Below, in pieces: positions 15,844-24,176 of a stretch of DNA of 64,000 nt. The notes under the pieces are model-generated. The model did not search any database and was not told where the DNA came from. It saw only the letters and a program-made list of their open reading frames with translations. Each line of letters begins with the position of its first letter. The first letter of the stretch is position 1. The stretch spans positions 62,001-126,000 of the forward strand of contig DATJBV010000045.1 in NCBI GenBank assembly GCA_035515055.1. The letters are read 5' to 3'. A program made the translations under genes and the position numbers. The DNA comes from Pollutimonas sp035515055. Lineage in GTDB: Bacteria > Pseudomonadota > Gammaproteobacteria > Burkholderiales > Burkholderiaceae_B.

Positions 15844-17053
15844 TTCAAACGCACAGACGCAAAGGATAAGTGCCTGGAATGTATTCCTCATCTTCTTGAA
15901 GCTGGGGAGCACATCGTTTGGCGGTCCCGTCGCTCACCTAGGCTATTTCCGCGATGAATTCGTGCTGCGCCGTAAATGGCTGGGCGAGCGCAGCTATACC
16001 GACCTGGTGGCCCTTTGCCAATTTCTCCCCGGTCCGGTCAGCAGTCAGGTAGGTATGGCACTGGGGCTGTCGCGCGCCGGTTACTCAGGCGCACTGGCCG
16101 CATGGCTGGGTTTCACCTTGCCTTCCGCCTGCCTGCTCATCTTGCTCGCGCAAGGATTGTCGGTCTGGGGGGACGCTGTGCCATACGGCCTTTTGCAAGG
16201 CTTGAAAATCGCCGCCGTCGCCGTCGTCGCGCAGGCGGTCTGGGGCATGGCACGCAGCCTCTGCCCCGGTACCCGGCATATATCCATCATGGCGGCAGCC
16301 ACATGCGCGGTATTGCTTTGGCCCACCGCCATAGGGCAACTGAGCGTCATGCTGCTAGCGGCCTGCCTGGGACTTTTCATGTTCAAGCCAGAGTCGGTGG
16401 AAACGCACGAGCCTCTTCCCATCGGTGTACGCAGGCGAACAGGCGCCGCGCTCCTGATCATTTTTTTTGCGCTGCTGGCCGGCCTTCCCCTGATAGCACA
16501 AGCATGGCCCACCCAGGCGTTGGCCATGATCGACGTATTTTATCGGGCCGGATCGTTGGTGTTCGGTGGCGGCCATGTCATTTTGCCGCTGCTTCAGGCC
16601 GAGGTCGTTCCCAACGGATGGGTGAGCAACGAGTCGTTCTTAGCCGGCTACGGGGCTGCGCAAGCCGTACCCGGTCCGCTCTTCACATTTGCAGCCTTTC
16701 TAGGCGCGTCCATCGATCACGGGCTGGGCGCGTGGACCGGCGGCATGCTTTGCCTGGTCGCTATTTTCGTGCCGTCGTTTCTCATCGTGGCTGGCGCCCT
16801 TCCGTTCTGGGAGCAACTGCGCCGCAATTTGCGTATGCGCGCCGCGCTGGTGGGAATGAACGCCGCCGTGGTCGGTCTGCTTCTGGCGGCGCTTTACCAC
16901 CCGGTATGGACCAGCGCCATAACTAAGCCCGCGGATTTCGGCCTGGCGTTGTTGGCGCTGGTGGCGCTGATGTTCTGGCGCGCGCCCCCTTGGATGGTGG
17001 TGGCTTGTAGCGGGACAGGCGCTTATTTGATAAGCATCCTGACGCTCGTTTAA
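15836..17053 (+). CDS. chrA: Chromate transporter ChrA
   Basis: This 405-residue inner-membrane protein has two homologous CHR halves. The first shows SFGGPVAHLGYFRDEFV and QFLPGPVSSQVG. The second shows VFGGGHVILPLLQAEVV and GAAQAVPGPLFTFAAF. This is the long-chain ChrA form, which expels chromate by a proton-linked mechanism in characterised members. It starts with GTG inside the end of the LysR gene and its stop overlaps the convergent P450 gene by four bases. Family members may carry other oxyanions. Confidence 0.88.
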   Translation: MADSNAQTQRISAWNVFLIFLKLGSTSFGGPVAHLGYFRDEFVLRRKWLGERSYTDLVALCQFLPGPVSSQVGMALGLSRAGYSGALAAWLGFTLPSACLLILLAQGLSVWGDAVPYGLLQGLKIAAVAVVAQAVWGMARSLCPGTRHISIMAAATCAVLLWPTAIGQLSVMLLAACLGLFMFKPESVETHEPLPIGVRRRTGAALLIIFFALLAGLPLIAQAWPTQALAMIDVFYRAGSLVFGGGHVILPLLQAEVVPNGWVSNESFLAGYGAAQAVPGPLFTFAAFLGASIDHGLGAWTGGMLCLVAIFVPSFLIVAGALPFWEQLRRNLRMRAALVGMNAAVVGLLLAALYHPVWTSAITKPADFGLALLALVALMFWRAPPWMVVACSGTGAYLISILTLV

Positions 17054-18204
17054 TCGATGCGTAGCGGTAATACGGAAAAACCACTGGCAGGATAAACGGC
17101 ATTCAGGGCTTTCGTCCCTGGGGGAATGGACAGCTGCTTGCTATTGCCCAGCAATTCTTCCATGACGACTGTTAATTCCAACCTTGCCAGCGGTGCCCCT
17201 GGGCAAACGTGGACCCCCGCGCCATAAAGCAGGTTCAACGCCGGGTCTCGGTCGAGCCGGAATTCGTCGGGGTCGCCGAAGACCTCTTCATCGCGGTTCG
17301 CCGACGCCCACATGACAGTCAGGCGTTCACCCGCATTCAGCTGCTTGCCGCCGACCTCGGCTGGAATTGTCGTGACGCGGCGATTCGCGATGAGGGGCGC
17401 GTGCATGCGCAAGATTTCGTCGATTGCTCCCGGCAGCAAGGACAAGTCGCTGCGCAATAAGTCCTGAATCGGCTGATTGGCGGCCAGGTAATGGGCCAGG
17501 ATGCCCACACAGGATGCAATAGTGCTTAGTTCACCCACGGTCCAGTTGCGCAAAATACTGACTATTTCGTCGTCGGTAAGCAGTCTGCCGTCGACTCGAT
17601 CGCTAAGAAGACGCGTTGTAATGTCGTCGGGAGCCTGGTCGCTGGCTTCGCGCCGAATGTCCAGCATTTCTTTGATATAGGCGTCGAATTCGAAGGCAAT
17701 CGCGGCCATGGCATCGCGGTCGCGTGCAAGCGTTGCCCGCCGGTTTTTTTCTATCCATAGCCGCAAAGGCTCATGCAAACGGGCCGGCCAGCCGAGGAAT
17801 GCGCTTTGAATCTCGAGGGAAAAATCCTGGGCGAACTTGGCCATGAAATCGAGCTCCACAGCCCGGGGCAATGCCTGTACCAGCCGTTGCGCGATTGCCC
17901 TGCAGGCGGGCGCGAATGCGTCGATATAGGACGCGGCGAAGTAAGTATCGACGATTTGGCGGTAGCCGGTATGCAAAGGAGGATCCATACCGTTGGGCAC
18001 GGAAAGAAAACCCGACGCCGCATTACTGAACGTTTCGTGATCGTGCAGCACGCGCACGACATCGGCATGACGAAATAAAGACCATCCAAGGTACTCGCTG
18101 TGAGCGACGGGACACCTTTTCCGCATGTCGTCGTATCCAGCGATCTGGTCGTCCAGAACGGCCTCGGCACGCGGGTCCCAGTCGGGGTGCAGCTTGGAAT
18201 ACAT
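17050..18204 (-). CDS. Cytochrome P450
   Basis: This 384-residue soluble bacterial P450 has the K-helix ExxR motif as EILR and the haem-thiolate loop LLYGAGVHVCPGAPLARLE with Cys near 333. The I-helix is unusual: VGELS stands where most P450s have A/G-G-x-D/E-T, so the acid-Thr pair used for proton delivery is replaced. No ferredoxin or reductase gene is adjacent. The start follows GAGGAAATG. The substrate is unknown. Confidence 0.9.
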   Translation of the reverse strand: MYSKLHPDWDPRAEAVLDDQIAGYDDMRKRCPVAHSEYLGWSLFRHADVVRVLHDHETFSNAASGFLSVPNGMDPPLHTGYRQIVDTYFAASYIDAFAPACRAIAQRLVQALPRAVELDFMAKFAQDFSLEIQSAFLGWPARLHEPLRLWIEKNRRATLARDRDAMAAIAFEFDAYIKEMLDIRREASDQAPDDITTRLLSDRVDGRLLTDDEIVSILRNWTVGELSTIASCVGILAHYLAANQPIQDLLRSDLSLLPGAIDEILRMHAPLIANRRVTTIPAEVGGKQLNAGERLTVMWASANRDEEVFGDPDEFRLDRDPALNLLYGAGVHVCPGAPLARLELTVVMEELLGNSKQLSIPPGTKALNAVYPASGFSVLPLRID

Positions 18205-18255
18205 TACATTTCCTCAGTCATACATACACCTCACATCCTACTACAAAGTGGACGC

Positions 18256-18286
18256 TTGACCTTGCCCCCGGGGGAAGGTTTACCAT
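18256..18286 (+). promoter_or_regulatory. MerR/CueR-type promoter and operator for the copZ-like gene
   Basis: The -35 TTGACC (18256-18261) and -10 TACCAT (18281-18286) are 19 bases apart, the lengthened spacer typical of MerR-family promoters. Between them lies a near-perfect dyad, ACCTT...AAGGT (18259-18279), in the form of CueR/HMR-type operators. It precedes the HMA gene by 30 bases. No merR/cueR gene occurs in this window, so the regulator must be encoded elsewhere. Confidence 0.8.
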
Positions 18287-18316
18287 CTGTGCATCTACGC
18301 CCCTACGGAGAATGAA

Positions 18317-18517
18317 ATGATTGAATTTGAAGTCAAGGACATGACCTGCGGACATTGTGTCAGCACGATCACGCGCGCCATCAAAGAATCCGTGCCGTCC
18401 GCCGATGTGGCTGTCGAGCTCGACAGCCATCGCGTCACTGTAAGCGGTGCGGCCAGTGCCGCCGACATCGAGCGGGCCATTCGCGAAGTCGGCTACACGC
18501 CGGTGGCTCTTCACTAA
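18317..18517 (+). CDS. copZ: CopZ-like copper chaperone (single HMA domain)
   Basis: This 66-residue protein is one ferredoxin-like HMA domain with the metal site MTCGHC (Cys11, Cys14) and the conserved GYTPV near the C-terminus. Proteins of this size are cytosolic Cu(I) chaperones that feed CopA-type pumps. The MerR/CueR-type promoter upstream strongly supports metal induction. Copper is the most likely metal from the motif and the nearby copper island. Confidence 0.85.
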   Translation: MIEFEVKDMTCGHCVSTITRAIKESVPSADVAVELDSHRVTVSGAASAADIERAIREVGYTPVALH

Positions 18518-20085
18518 GCCATAGGCAGTGTGCCCTGAGGTTTCGGCATGGCGACCATGATGGGAGTGCCAGGAACGATACATCCCTGGTCGCAGCACTT
18601 GCCAGGCTGCTTGTTTTGGGTAATGGGGCGACGGGGGTCATCGACCACTCCGCGCTCCAGCAGGCGTTCTACCAATTCCACCTTGCTGCCTATGGGGTAA
18701 TGCCGATAGATTTCTTGCTTCATGGCCGCCGGCGAGCCGCCTCCGTGCATGCTGATGACTGAATACCAACCGCCCTGGTACGAAGCCGTCAAGTCCTCCA
18801 TGAAGCGCGCCGTCTGGATACGCTTATCGTACGGCACATCCGGATTGGCGCGCAGCACGTCGGCCAGGCTTGCCGCGGTCGCAGGGTTGTGGTCTTCGTC
18901 GGGACCCGGCAACGCCACGATCAACCCGCCCGAAACGTAATGCGCAATTCGATGCATGTCGTAAATTTGCGTAGCCAACAGCAACTTGCCTATATTGGCG
19001 TAGACGGCATCAGGCACGAAACTTTTAGAGAGCGGATCTTCGGTCGCATAGACCGAAGCCGCCACGCCACACGCGTAAAAGCCCTCGGTAATCTTGATCA
19101 GCTCCACCATTTGTTCGCGCAGATGAGTTTCCTTGCCTGGATCGAACCCGTTCGCCTCGCACATTAGCGCACCCGCGCCTATCAGCAGGTCGCCGAAGCC
19201 CGCGCGCGCCCCGATGCAACTGTGGCGATGATGCGTTGCATAGTTATATGTCATGTAGCCGGAATGTTCCCACTCACCGGCATAGAACACGCGTTCCCAA
19301 GGTACGAACACCCGTTCGAACATGACGACGCCAGTCGATTGCCCATACTTGTTCGAAAACAGTGCGGCCTTTTCCCCAGGCCGGCCGGCTGGCCGCGCGA
19401 CAATAGTGACGCCGGATGCATCTATCGGCACGGCGCAACACACGGCAAACTCGGCATCCGCCTCGGTCATGTTGCGTCCGGGCATGACGAGGAATTCGTG
19501 CATATATGGCGCGCCGGTCACAATCGCCTTTGTGCCCGAAATGATGATTCCTCGAGCGTTCCGTTCGACAATATGGACATAAGCGTTGCGGTTGGCCTGC
19601 TCGTGCGGCCGCTTGCTTCTGTCGCCTTTCGCATCCGTCATTGCAACGCCTAACGTGAGGTCGCGGTCTTGAATGTCGTGAAGATAAGCCAGGAACCGCT
19701 GGGTATGCTCCGTGCTTCCCTTCGCGTCATCGAGCCGCGCGGACACCTGATAAATGGCATTCACCGCATCGTGCGTCAGATAGCGTTGCGCGCAACCGGT
19801 CTCCTGGCATACCAGCCTCACCGCTTCCAGCTTATTCAACAGATCGCCTGAACTCGTATTGATGTGCAGCAGCCTGTTGACTGTCTTCCCGCTGGTTTGC
19901 TGCGTGGCGGTCATGATGGACGCGAATTCGCTTCGCAAAGCATAGTCGTAGGTCAGGCCGACGGCATTGATACCGGGGTTGAATCCCGGCTCATCGGCAA
20001 CCGACATGACCTGGCTGCCATTGAGGTAGACAGTGGGCTTGTACTGGCGCAACGAGTCGCGGTAATCCTGGGAAGACATCAGCAT
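18514..20085 (-). CDS. 4-hydroxyphenylacetate hydroxylase / 4-hydroxybutyryl-CoA dehydratase superfamily flavoprotein
   Basis: This 523-residue acyl-CoA-dehydrogenase-like flavoprotein is closer, over its whole length as I recall the families, to 4-hydroxybutyryl-CoA dehydratase (AbfD) than to HpaB: AMTDAKGDRSKRP, then GFGDLLIGA, and SMHGGGSPAA near the end. Of the AbfD cluster ligands, the first Cys (TGCAQRY) and the His (THHRHSC) are kept. The second and third Cys appear as Tyr and Ala, so a normal 4Fe-4S site is unlikely. The C-terminus adds an unusual GKCCDQGC segment. The start MLMSSQDY has AAAGG seven bases upstream; ATG 20091 is possible. It is divergent from a TetR gene. Confidence 0.8.
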   Translation of the reverse strand: MLMSSQDYRDSLRQYKPTVYLNGSQVMSVADEPGFNPGINAVGLTYDYALRSEFASIMTATQQTSGKTVNRLLHINTSSGDLLNKLEAVRLVCQETGCAQRYLTHDAVNAIYQVSARLDDAKGSTEHTQRFLAYLHDIQDRDLTLGVAMTDAKGDRSKRPHEQANRNAYVHIVERNARGIIISGTKAIVTGAPYMHEFLVMPGRNMTEADAEFAVCCAVPIDASGVTIVARPAGRPGEKAALFSNKYGQSTGVVMFERVFVPWERVFYAGEWEHSGYMTYNYATHHRHSCIGARAGFGDLLIGAGALMCEANGFDPGKETHLREQMVELIKITEGFYACGVAASVYATEDPLSKSFVPDAVYANIGKLLLATQIYDMHRIAHYVSGGLIVALPGPDEDHNPATAASLADVLRANPDVPYDKRIQTARFMEDLTASYQGGWYSVISMHGGGSPAAMKQEIYRHYPIGSKVELVERLLERGVVDDPRRPITQNKQPGKCCDQGCIVPGTPIMVAMPKPQGTLPMA

Positions 20086-20131
20086 TTTCATACCTTTATG
20101 GAATGTTCTATAAAATGACAAACGTCCTCAT

Positions 20132-20150
20132 ATTTAAACAGTGTTCAAAT
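20132..20150. promoter_or_regulatory. 19-bp palindrome, probable TetR operator
   Basis: ATTTAAACAGTGTTCAAAT is a near-perfect palindrome (only one symmetric pair and the centre deviate). It lies midway between the divergent AbfD-like gene (start 20085) and the tetR gene (start 20188). This is the expected place and form for a TetR-family operator controlling both directions. Confidence 0.6.
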
Positions 20151-20187
20151 CTTTGATCAAGCAACGCTTTAAGTCTACACCACCCTC

Positions 20188-20853
20188 ATGCGAACAAATG
20201 ACAAGCAGCAGCCATCTTCCCCCGGCCCCACACCGGCCAACCGCCGCGCCGACAGGCAGCGCGCGCTGGCGGACCACAAGCGCCAAGCTATCGTGGACGC
20301 GGCGAAACAAGTATTTCAAGAGCGCGGACTCGAAGGCGCCAGCATCCGGGAAATAGCCAAGCGTGCCGGCTACACGCCGGGCGCGCTCTACTTCCATTAC
20401 CGCGGCAAAGAAGAAATCTATGGAGAGATTCTTGCCGACTCGCTGGAGCGGCTGAATGCTGCTGTAACGGCCGCCGGGACGGCGACCAGAACGTCGCGCA
20501 CGCGGCTGCGCGCAAAAGCCTTGGGGTTCTTTTCGTTCTACGCAGAGAACCCGCGGGACCTGGACTTGGGCTTTTATCTTTTCCAGGGAATGAAGCCACA
20601 TGGGCTTACGCCCGAACTGAACGCCGCTCTGAACAAGCGCTTGCGCGATGCATTGGCGCCGATCGAGGATATCCTTGGAGGGATGGGGGTGAAGCAGGAA
20701 CACGCCCTGCGGGAAGCAACGTCGTTATTTGCCCATTGCGCCGGCCTGCTTCTTATGCAGCATACATCGCGCATCAAGATCTTCCACCAGGACGCGACCG
20801 CGCTGTTCAAAGATTATGTCGACAGGCTGTACGAGCGGCACGCTGGAAATTGA
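20188..20853 (+). CDS. TetR/AcrR-family transcriptional regulator
   Basis: This 221-residue protein has a basic N-terminal leader and a TetR helix-turn-helix at about 33-80 (AIVDAAKQVFQERGLEGASI, then YTPGALYFHYRGKEEIY). A variable ligand-binding domain follows. It is divergent from the AbfD-like flavoprotein gene and probably represses it through the palindrome at 20132-20150. The ligand is unknown; an acyl-CoA or aromatic compound would fit the neighbour. Confidence 0.88.
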   Translation: MRTNDKQQPSSPGPTPANRRADRQRALADHKRQAIVDAAKQVFQERGLEGASIREIAKRAGYTPGALYFHYRGKEEIYGEILADSLERLNAAVTAAGTATRTSRTRLRAKALGFFSFYAENPRDLDLGFYLFQGMKPHGLTPELNAALNKRLRDALAPIEDILGGMGVKQEHALREATSLFAHCAGLLLMQHTSRIKIFHQDATALFKDYVDRLYERHAGN

Positions 20854-20916
20854 CGCTGCTGAATAGTCTACTTACTATGAACGTATCGTATCTTCTTCCA
20901 CTGGAGCCAGGGCCTC

Positions 20917-23277
20917 ATGACTGATGAACTTCGAAAAATCGATGCCTACTGGCGCGCATGCAATTATCTAAGCGCAGGAATGATTTACCTTCGGGACAAC
21001 GTGCTTCTAAAAGAACCGCTGCGTCCCGAGCATTTCAAGAATCGTCTGCTGGGGCATTGGGGGTCCGCGCCAGGCCAGACGTTTATCTGGGCTCACCTGA
21101 ATCGCGTCATCCGAAAGCACGACCTCGACATGATATTCATCTCGGGTCCCGGCCACGGTGCCCCCGCCGTACTGGCCAACTGCTACCTTGAAGGCTCTTA
21201 CTCGGAAATATACCCGGAGAAGAGCCAGGATGCGGCGGGAATGCGGCGTCTGTTCCAGGCATTCTCGTTTCCAGGCCAGCTGGGAAGCCATTGCACGCCC
21301 GAGGTCCCCGGTTCCATACACGAAGGCGGGGAACTCGGCTATAGCGTTTCCCATGCCTTCGGCGCAGCCTTCGACAACCCGGATCTGATCGTCAGCGTGG
21401 TTGTGGGCGACGGCGAAGCCGAGACAGGGCCGTTGGCAGCGTCCTGGCATAGCAATAAGTTCCTGAACCCCATCCGCGACGGCGCCGTGCTACCGATTCT
21501 TCATCTGAACGGCTATAAAATTGCCAACCCTACATTGCTGGCGCGAATACCGGCCGACGAGCTCGATAGCCTGTTCCGAGGGTACGGATGGATTGCACAC
21601 GTCGTCGAAGGGGACAACCCGACGCTGATGCACCACCAAATGGCAACGACGCTAGATCTCTGCGTCCAGCAAATCCGTGCCATCCAACACCATGCGCGGC
21701 ATAACGGAAACGCCGAACGTCCGCACTGGCCGATGATCATCCTGCGCTCGCCGAAAGGATGGACGGGCCCGAAAGAAGCCGACGGACTGAAAATCGAAGA
21801 CTTTTGGCGCTCCCATCAGGTTCCGGTGGCCGACATACACAGCAACCCCGAGCACTTGCGCATCGTCGAGCAATGGCTGCGCAGTTACCGGCCCGAGGAG
21901 TTGTTCGACAGCAACGGCACGCTCATCCCCGAATTGAAGGCATTGGCGCCGGTAGGCCGCCGCCGTATGGGCGCCAACCCGCACGCCAATGGAGGCAAGC
22001 TGCGCAAAGCGCTGGATCTGCCCGACTTTCGCGACTACGCTGTTGCCATCAAGAGCCCGGCAACGACAAAAGCTTCGCCCACGGCAACGCTAGGTGTCTT
22101 TCTGCGCGATGTCATGACGCGCAACATGAACAGCTTCCGTTTGTTCAGCCCGGATGAAAACGCATCAAATCGCTTTCAAGATGTATATGAAGCCAGCAAG
22201 AAGACATGGATGGGCCAGATAAAACCTGAAGATGCCGGGGGCAGCGAGATCGCCCCCGATGGCCGGGTCATGGAAATTCTTAGCGAACATACCCTGGAGG
22301 GCTGGCTGGAAGGGTATCTGTTGACGGGCCGACACGGCGTATTCAACACCTACGAAGCCTTCGTGCATATTATCGACTCGATGTATAACCAGCACGCCAA
22401 ATGGCTGGACAAATCGAAGCAGGAGGTGCGTTGGCGGGCGCCTATATCGTCGTTGAATATCCTGATCTCGTCGTTGGTCTGGCGCCAGGATCACAACGGA
22501 TTTACCCATCAGGATCCCGGGTTCCTGGACGTCGTAAGCAATAAAAGCGCAGAGGTAACCCGCATTTATTTGCCTCCGGACGCCAATTGCCTGCTAAGCG
22601 TGGCGGACCACTGCCTGCGCAGCACGGACTACGTAAATGTAATCGTGTCCGACAAGCAGGTCCACCACGTTTATCTGGACATGGACGCCGCTATCTCGCA
22701 CTGCACCAAGGGCATCGGGATATGGAAATGGGCAAGCAACGATGCCAGCGCGGAGCCCGACGTAATCATTGCCAGCGCCGGCGACATACTCACCCAGGAG
22801 GCGTTGGCCGCGGTCGCCATTCTGCGCGAAAGACTGCCCGAATTGACCATACGTTTTATCAATGTCGTGGATTTGTACCGGCTGATGCCCGACACGCAAC
22901 ATCCGCACGGTCTCTCGGATGCCGATTTCGATGCATTATTCACGCGTGACAAGCCGGTCATATTCAATTTTCATGGATACCCTTGGCTGATTCACAAGTT
23001 CACCTACAAGCGCGCCAACCACGCCAACATTCACGTACGCGGGTACAAAGAGAAAGGCAATATCAACACGCCCCTTGAACTTGCCATCCGCAATCAGGTC
23101 GACCGGTTCAACCTTGCCATCGATGTCATCGACCGTGTTCCCCGGCTTCAGGGCCGTGGCGCCTACCTTAAGGAATGGCTGAAAGAGCAACTTATCGAAC
23201 ATACCAATTACGCGTATGCCGAGGGGATCGACAAGCCGGAAATCCGCAATTGGAACTGGCCAACGACCTCCGGATAA
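20917..23277 (+). CDS. xfp: Phosphoketolase (xylulose 5-phosphate / fructose 6-phosphate)
   Basis: This 786-residue thiamine-diphosphate enzyme cleaves xylulose 5-phosphate, and often fructose 6-phosphate, with phosphate to acetyl phosphate plus glyceraldehyde 3-phosphate or erythrose 4-phosphate. Family marks are GHWGSAPGQTFIWAHLNR, ISGPGHGAPAVLAN, SFPGQLGSHCTPEVPGSIHE, and the ThDP motif VVGDGEAETGPLA. Its length is standard. No acetate kinase or phosphotransacetylase gene is adjacent, but zwf and gnd, which supply pentose phosphate, lie 10 kb downstream. Confidence 0.93.
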   Translation: MTDELRKIDAYWRACNYLSAGMIYLRDNVLLKEPLRPEHFKNRLLGHWGSAPGQTFIWAHLNRVIRKHDLDMIFISGPGHGAPAVLANCYLEGSYSEIYPEKSQDAAGMRRLFQAFSFPGQLGSHCTPEVPGSIHEGGELGYSVSHAFGAAFDNPDLIVSVVVGDGEAETGPLAASWHSNKFLNPIRDGAVLPILHLNGYKIANPTLLARIPADELDSLFRGYGWIAHVVEGDNPTLMHHQMATTLDLCVQQIRAIQHHARHNGNAERPHWPMIILRSPKGWTGPKEADGLKIEDFWRSHQVPVADIHSNPEHLRIVEQWLRSYRPEELFDSNGTLIPELKALAPVGRRRMGANPHANGGKLRKALDLPDFRDYAVAIKSPATTKASPTATLGVFLRDVMTRNMNSFRLFSPDENASNRFQDVYEASKKTWMGQIKPEDAGGSEIAPDGRVMEILSEHTLEGWLEGYLLTGRHGVFNTYEAFVHIIDSMYNQHAKWLDKSKQEVRWRAPISSLNILISSLVWRQDHNGFTHQDPGFLDVVSNKSAEVTRIYLPPDANCLLSVADHCLRSTDYVNVIVSDKQVHHVYLDMDAAISHCTKGIGIWKWASNDASAEPDVIIASAGDILTQEALAAVAILRERLPELTIRFINVVDLYRLMPDTQHPHGLSDADFDALFTRDKPVIFNFHGYPWLIHKFTYKRANHANIHVRGYKEKGNINTPLELAIRNQVDRFNLAIDVIDRVPRLQGRGAYLKEWLKEQLIEHTNYAYAEGIDKPEIRNWNWPTTSG

Positions 23278-23315
23278 CGGGGATGACCGCCGGATTTAGC
23301 GGTGGCCGGCGAAAC

Positions 23316-23357
23316 ATGACCGCGGTCAATGATTTAAGCCGTCCGGGTTTCTAAGAT
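23316..23357 (+). promoter_or_regulatory. FNR-type promoter of the HMA/pseudo-ATPase cluster
   Basis: ATGAC-CGCG-GTCAA (23316-23329) matches the FNR/ANR/DNR consensus TTGAT/C-N4-G/ATCAA at nine of ten bases. A -10 hexamer TAAGAT (23352-23357) begins 22 bases after the box, which places the box near -41.5, the class II activator position. The cluster it precedes ends with a Crp/Fnr regulator whose recognition helix fits this type of site. Confidence 0.65.
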
Positions 23358-23392
23358 GAAAGCTCATCCAATCATTGAACCCGGAGTAAATC

Positions 23393-23884
23393 ATGAAATC
23401 AGCAAAATCGCTTGTGTTGGCCCTTGCCCTCGCCCTTCCCCTCGGCTTCACAAGCGTCGGCGCGATCGCTGCCGACGCCGCCCACGGGCACGAGGCATCG
23501 GTAGATGCCTTGGAACTCAATGCCGGCCAAAAGTGGGTCACCGATGCGCCGCTGCGCCAGGGCATGGAAAAAATCCATAAGGCAACAACCAAGACCTTGG
23601 AGGCGGCACACGGCGGCAAACTAAACGTTGCGCAATATGACGCTTATGCCGAAGATGTCAACACACAGTTCACTTACATCGTGCAGAATTGCAAACTCGA
23701 ACCCCAGGCCGATGCTCAGTTGCATATCTTGCTTGGCAGCATCATGAGCGGCATCGAAGTCGTGCGCGGCAAGGAAGCCGGACAGGACCGCGAGCTGGGC
23801 ATAGTTAAGATCGCCCAAAGCATGAATGCCTATGGCAAACATTTCGATCACGCCGGATGGAAGACGATCGACGTGGCACACTAA
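23393..23884 (+). CDS. Exported helical protein of unknown function
   Basis: This 163-residue protein has a signal peptide (about 1-27, ending GAIAA) and a short His-containing segment (AAHGHEAS). The remainder looks all-helical, with segments such as LRQGMEKIHKATTKTLEAAH and LHILLGSIMSGIEVVRGKEA, perhaps a four-helix bundle. I have a vague recollection of similar proteins annotated DnrO-like near denitrification regulators, but will not assign that name. It has a GGAG ribosome site and is the first gene behind the FNR-type promoter. Confidence 0.7.
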   Translation: MKSAKSLVLALALALPLGFTSVGAIAADAAHGHEASVDALELNAGQKWVTDAPLRQGMEKIHKATTKTLEAAHGGKLNVAQYDAYAEDVNTQFTYIVQNCKLEPQADAQLHILLGSIMSGIEVVRGKEAGQDRELGIVKIAQSMNAYGKHFDHAGWKTIDVAH

Positions 23885-23954
23885 GTCTCGTGGCGCACGG
23901 GATCCTTGCGAGGACACGTGCGCCATTGCCGCGCATATGCCACGGAGTCAAGCA

Positions 23955-24176
23955 ATGAAAAAAGTGGTTTTCCAGATGGACGAGTTCAGTTGTCCGACTT
24001 GCATTGCAAGAATAAGCGGAACTCTGCTCAAGCAAAAAGGAGTCAAGGACGCCAAGGTCTTGTTCTATGCCTGCAAAGTCAGGGCCGAGTTCGACGAATC
24101 CGTCACTTCCGCCGACATGCTGGAAACCATCATTACTGGCATGGGCTATGGCATTTTGTCGAAAAGGACGAGTTGA
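23955..24176 (+). CDS. Free-standing HMA domain protein
   Basis: This 73-residue protein is a single heavy-metal-associated domain. The metal motif is FSCPTC (Cys13, Cys16), with a further Cys in FYACKVRAEF, and the end has MGYGILSK. The start at 23955 has GGAG upstream. Its stop is immediately followed by the ATG of the P1B-ATPase-like gene. It therefore looks like the N-terminal metal-binding domain of that protein, made as a separate polypeptide. The bound metal is unknown. Confidence 0.85.
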   Translation: MKKVVFQMDEFSCPTCIARISGTLLKQKGVKDAKVLFYACKVRAEFDESVTSADMLETIITGMGYGILSKRTS

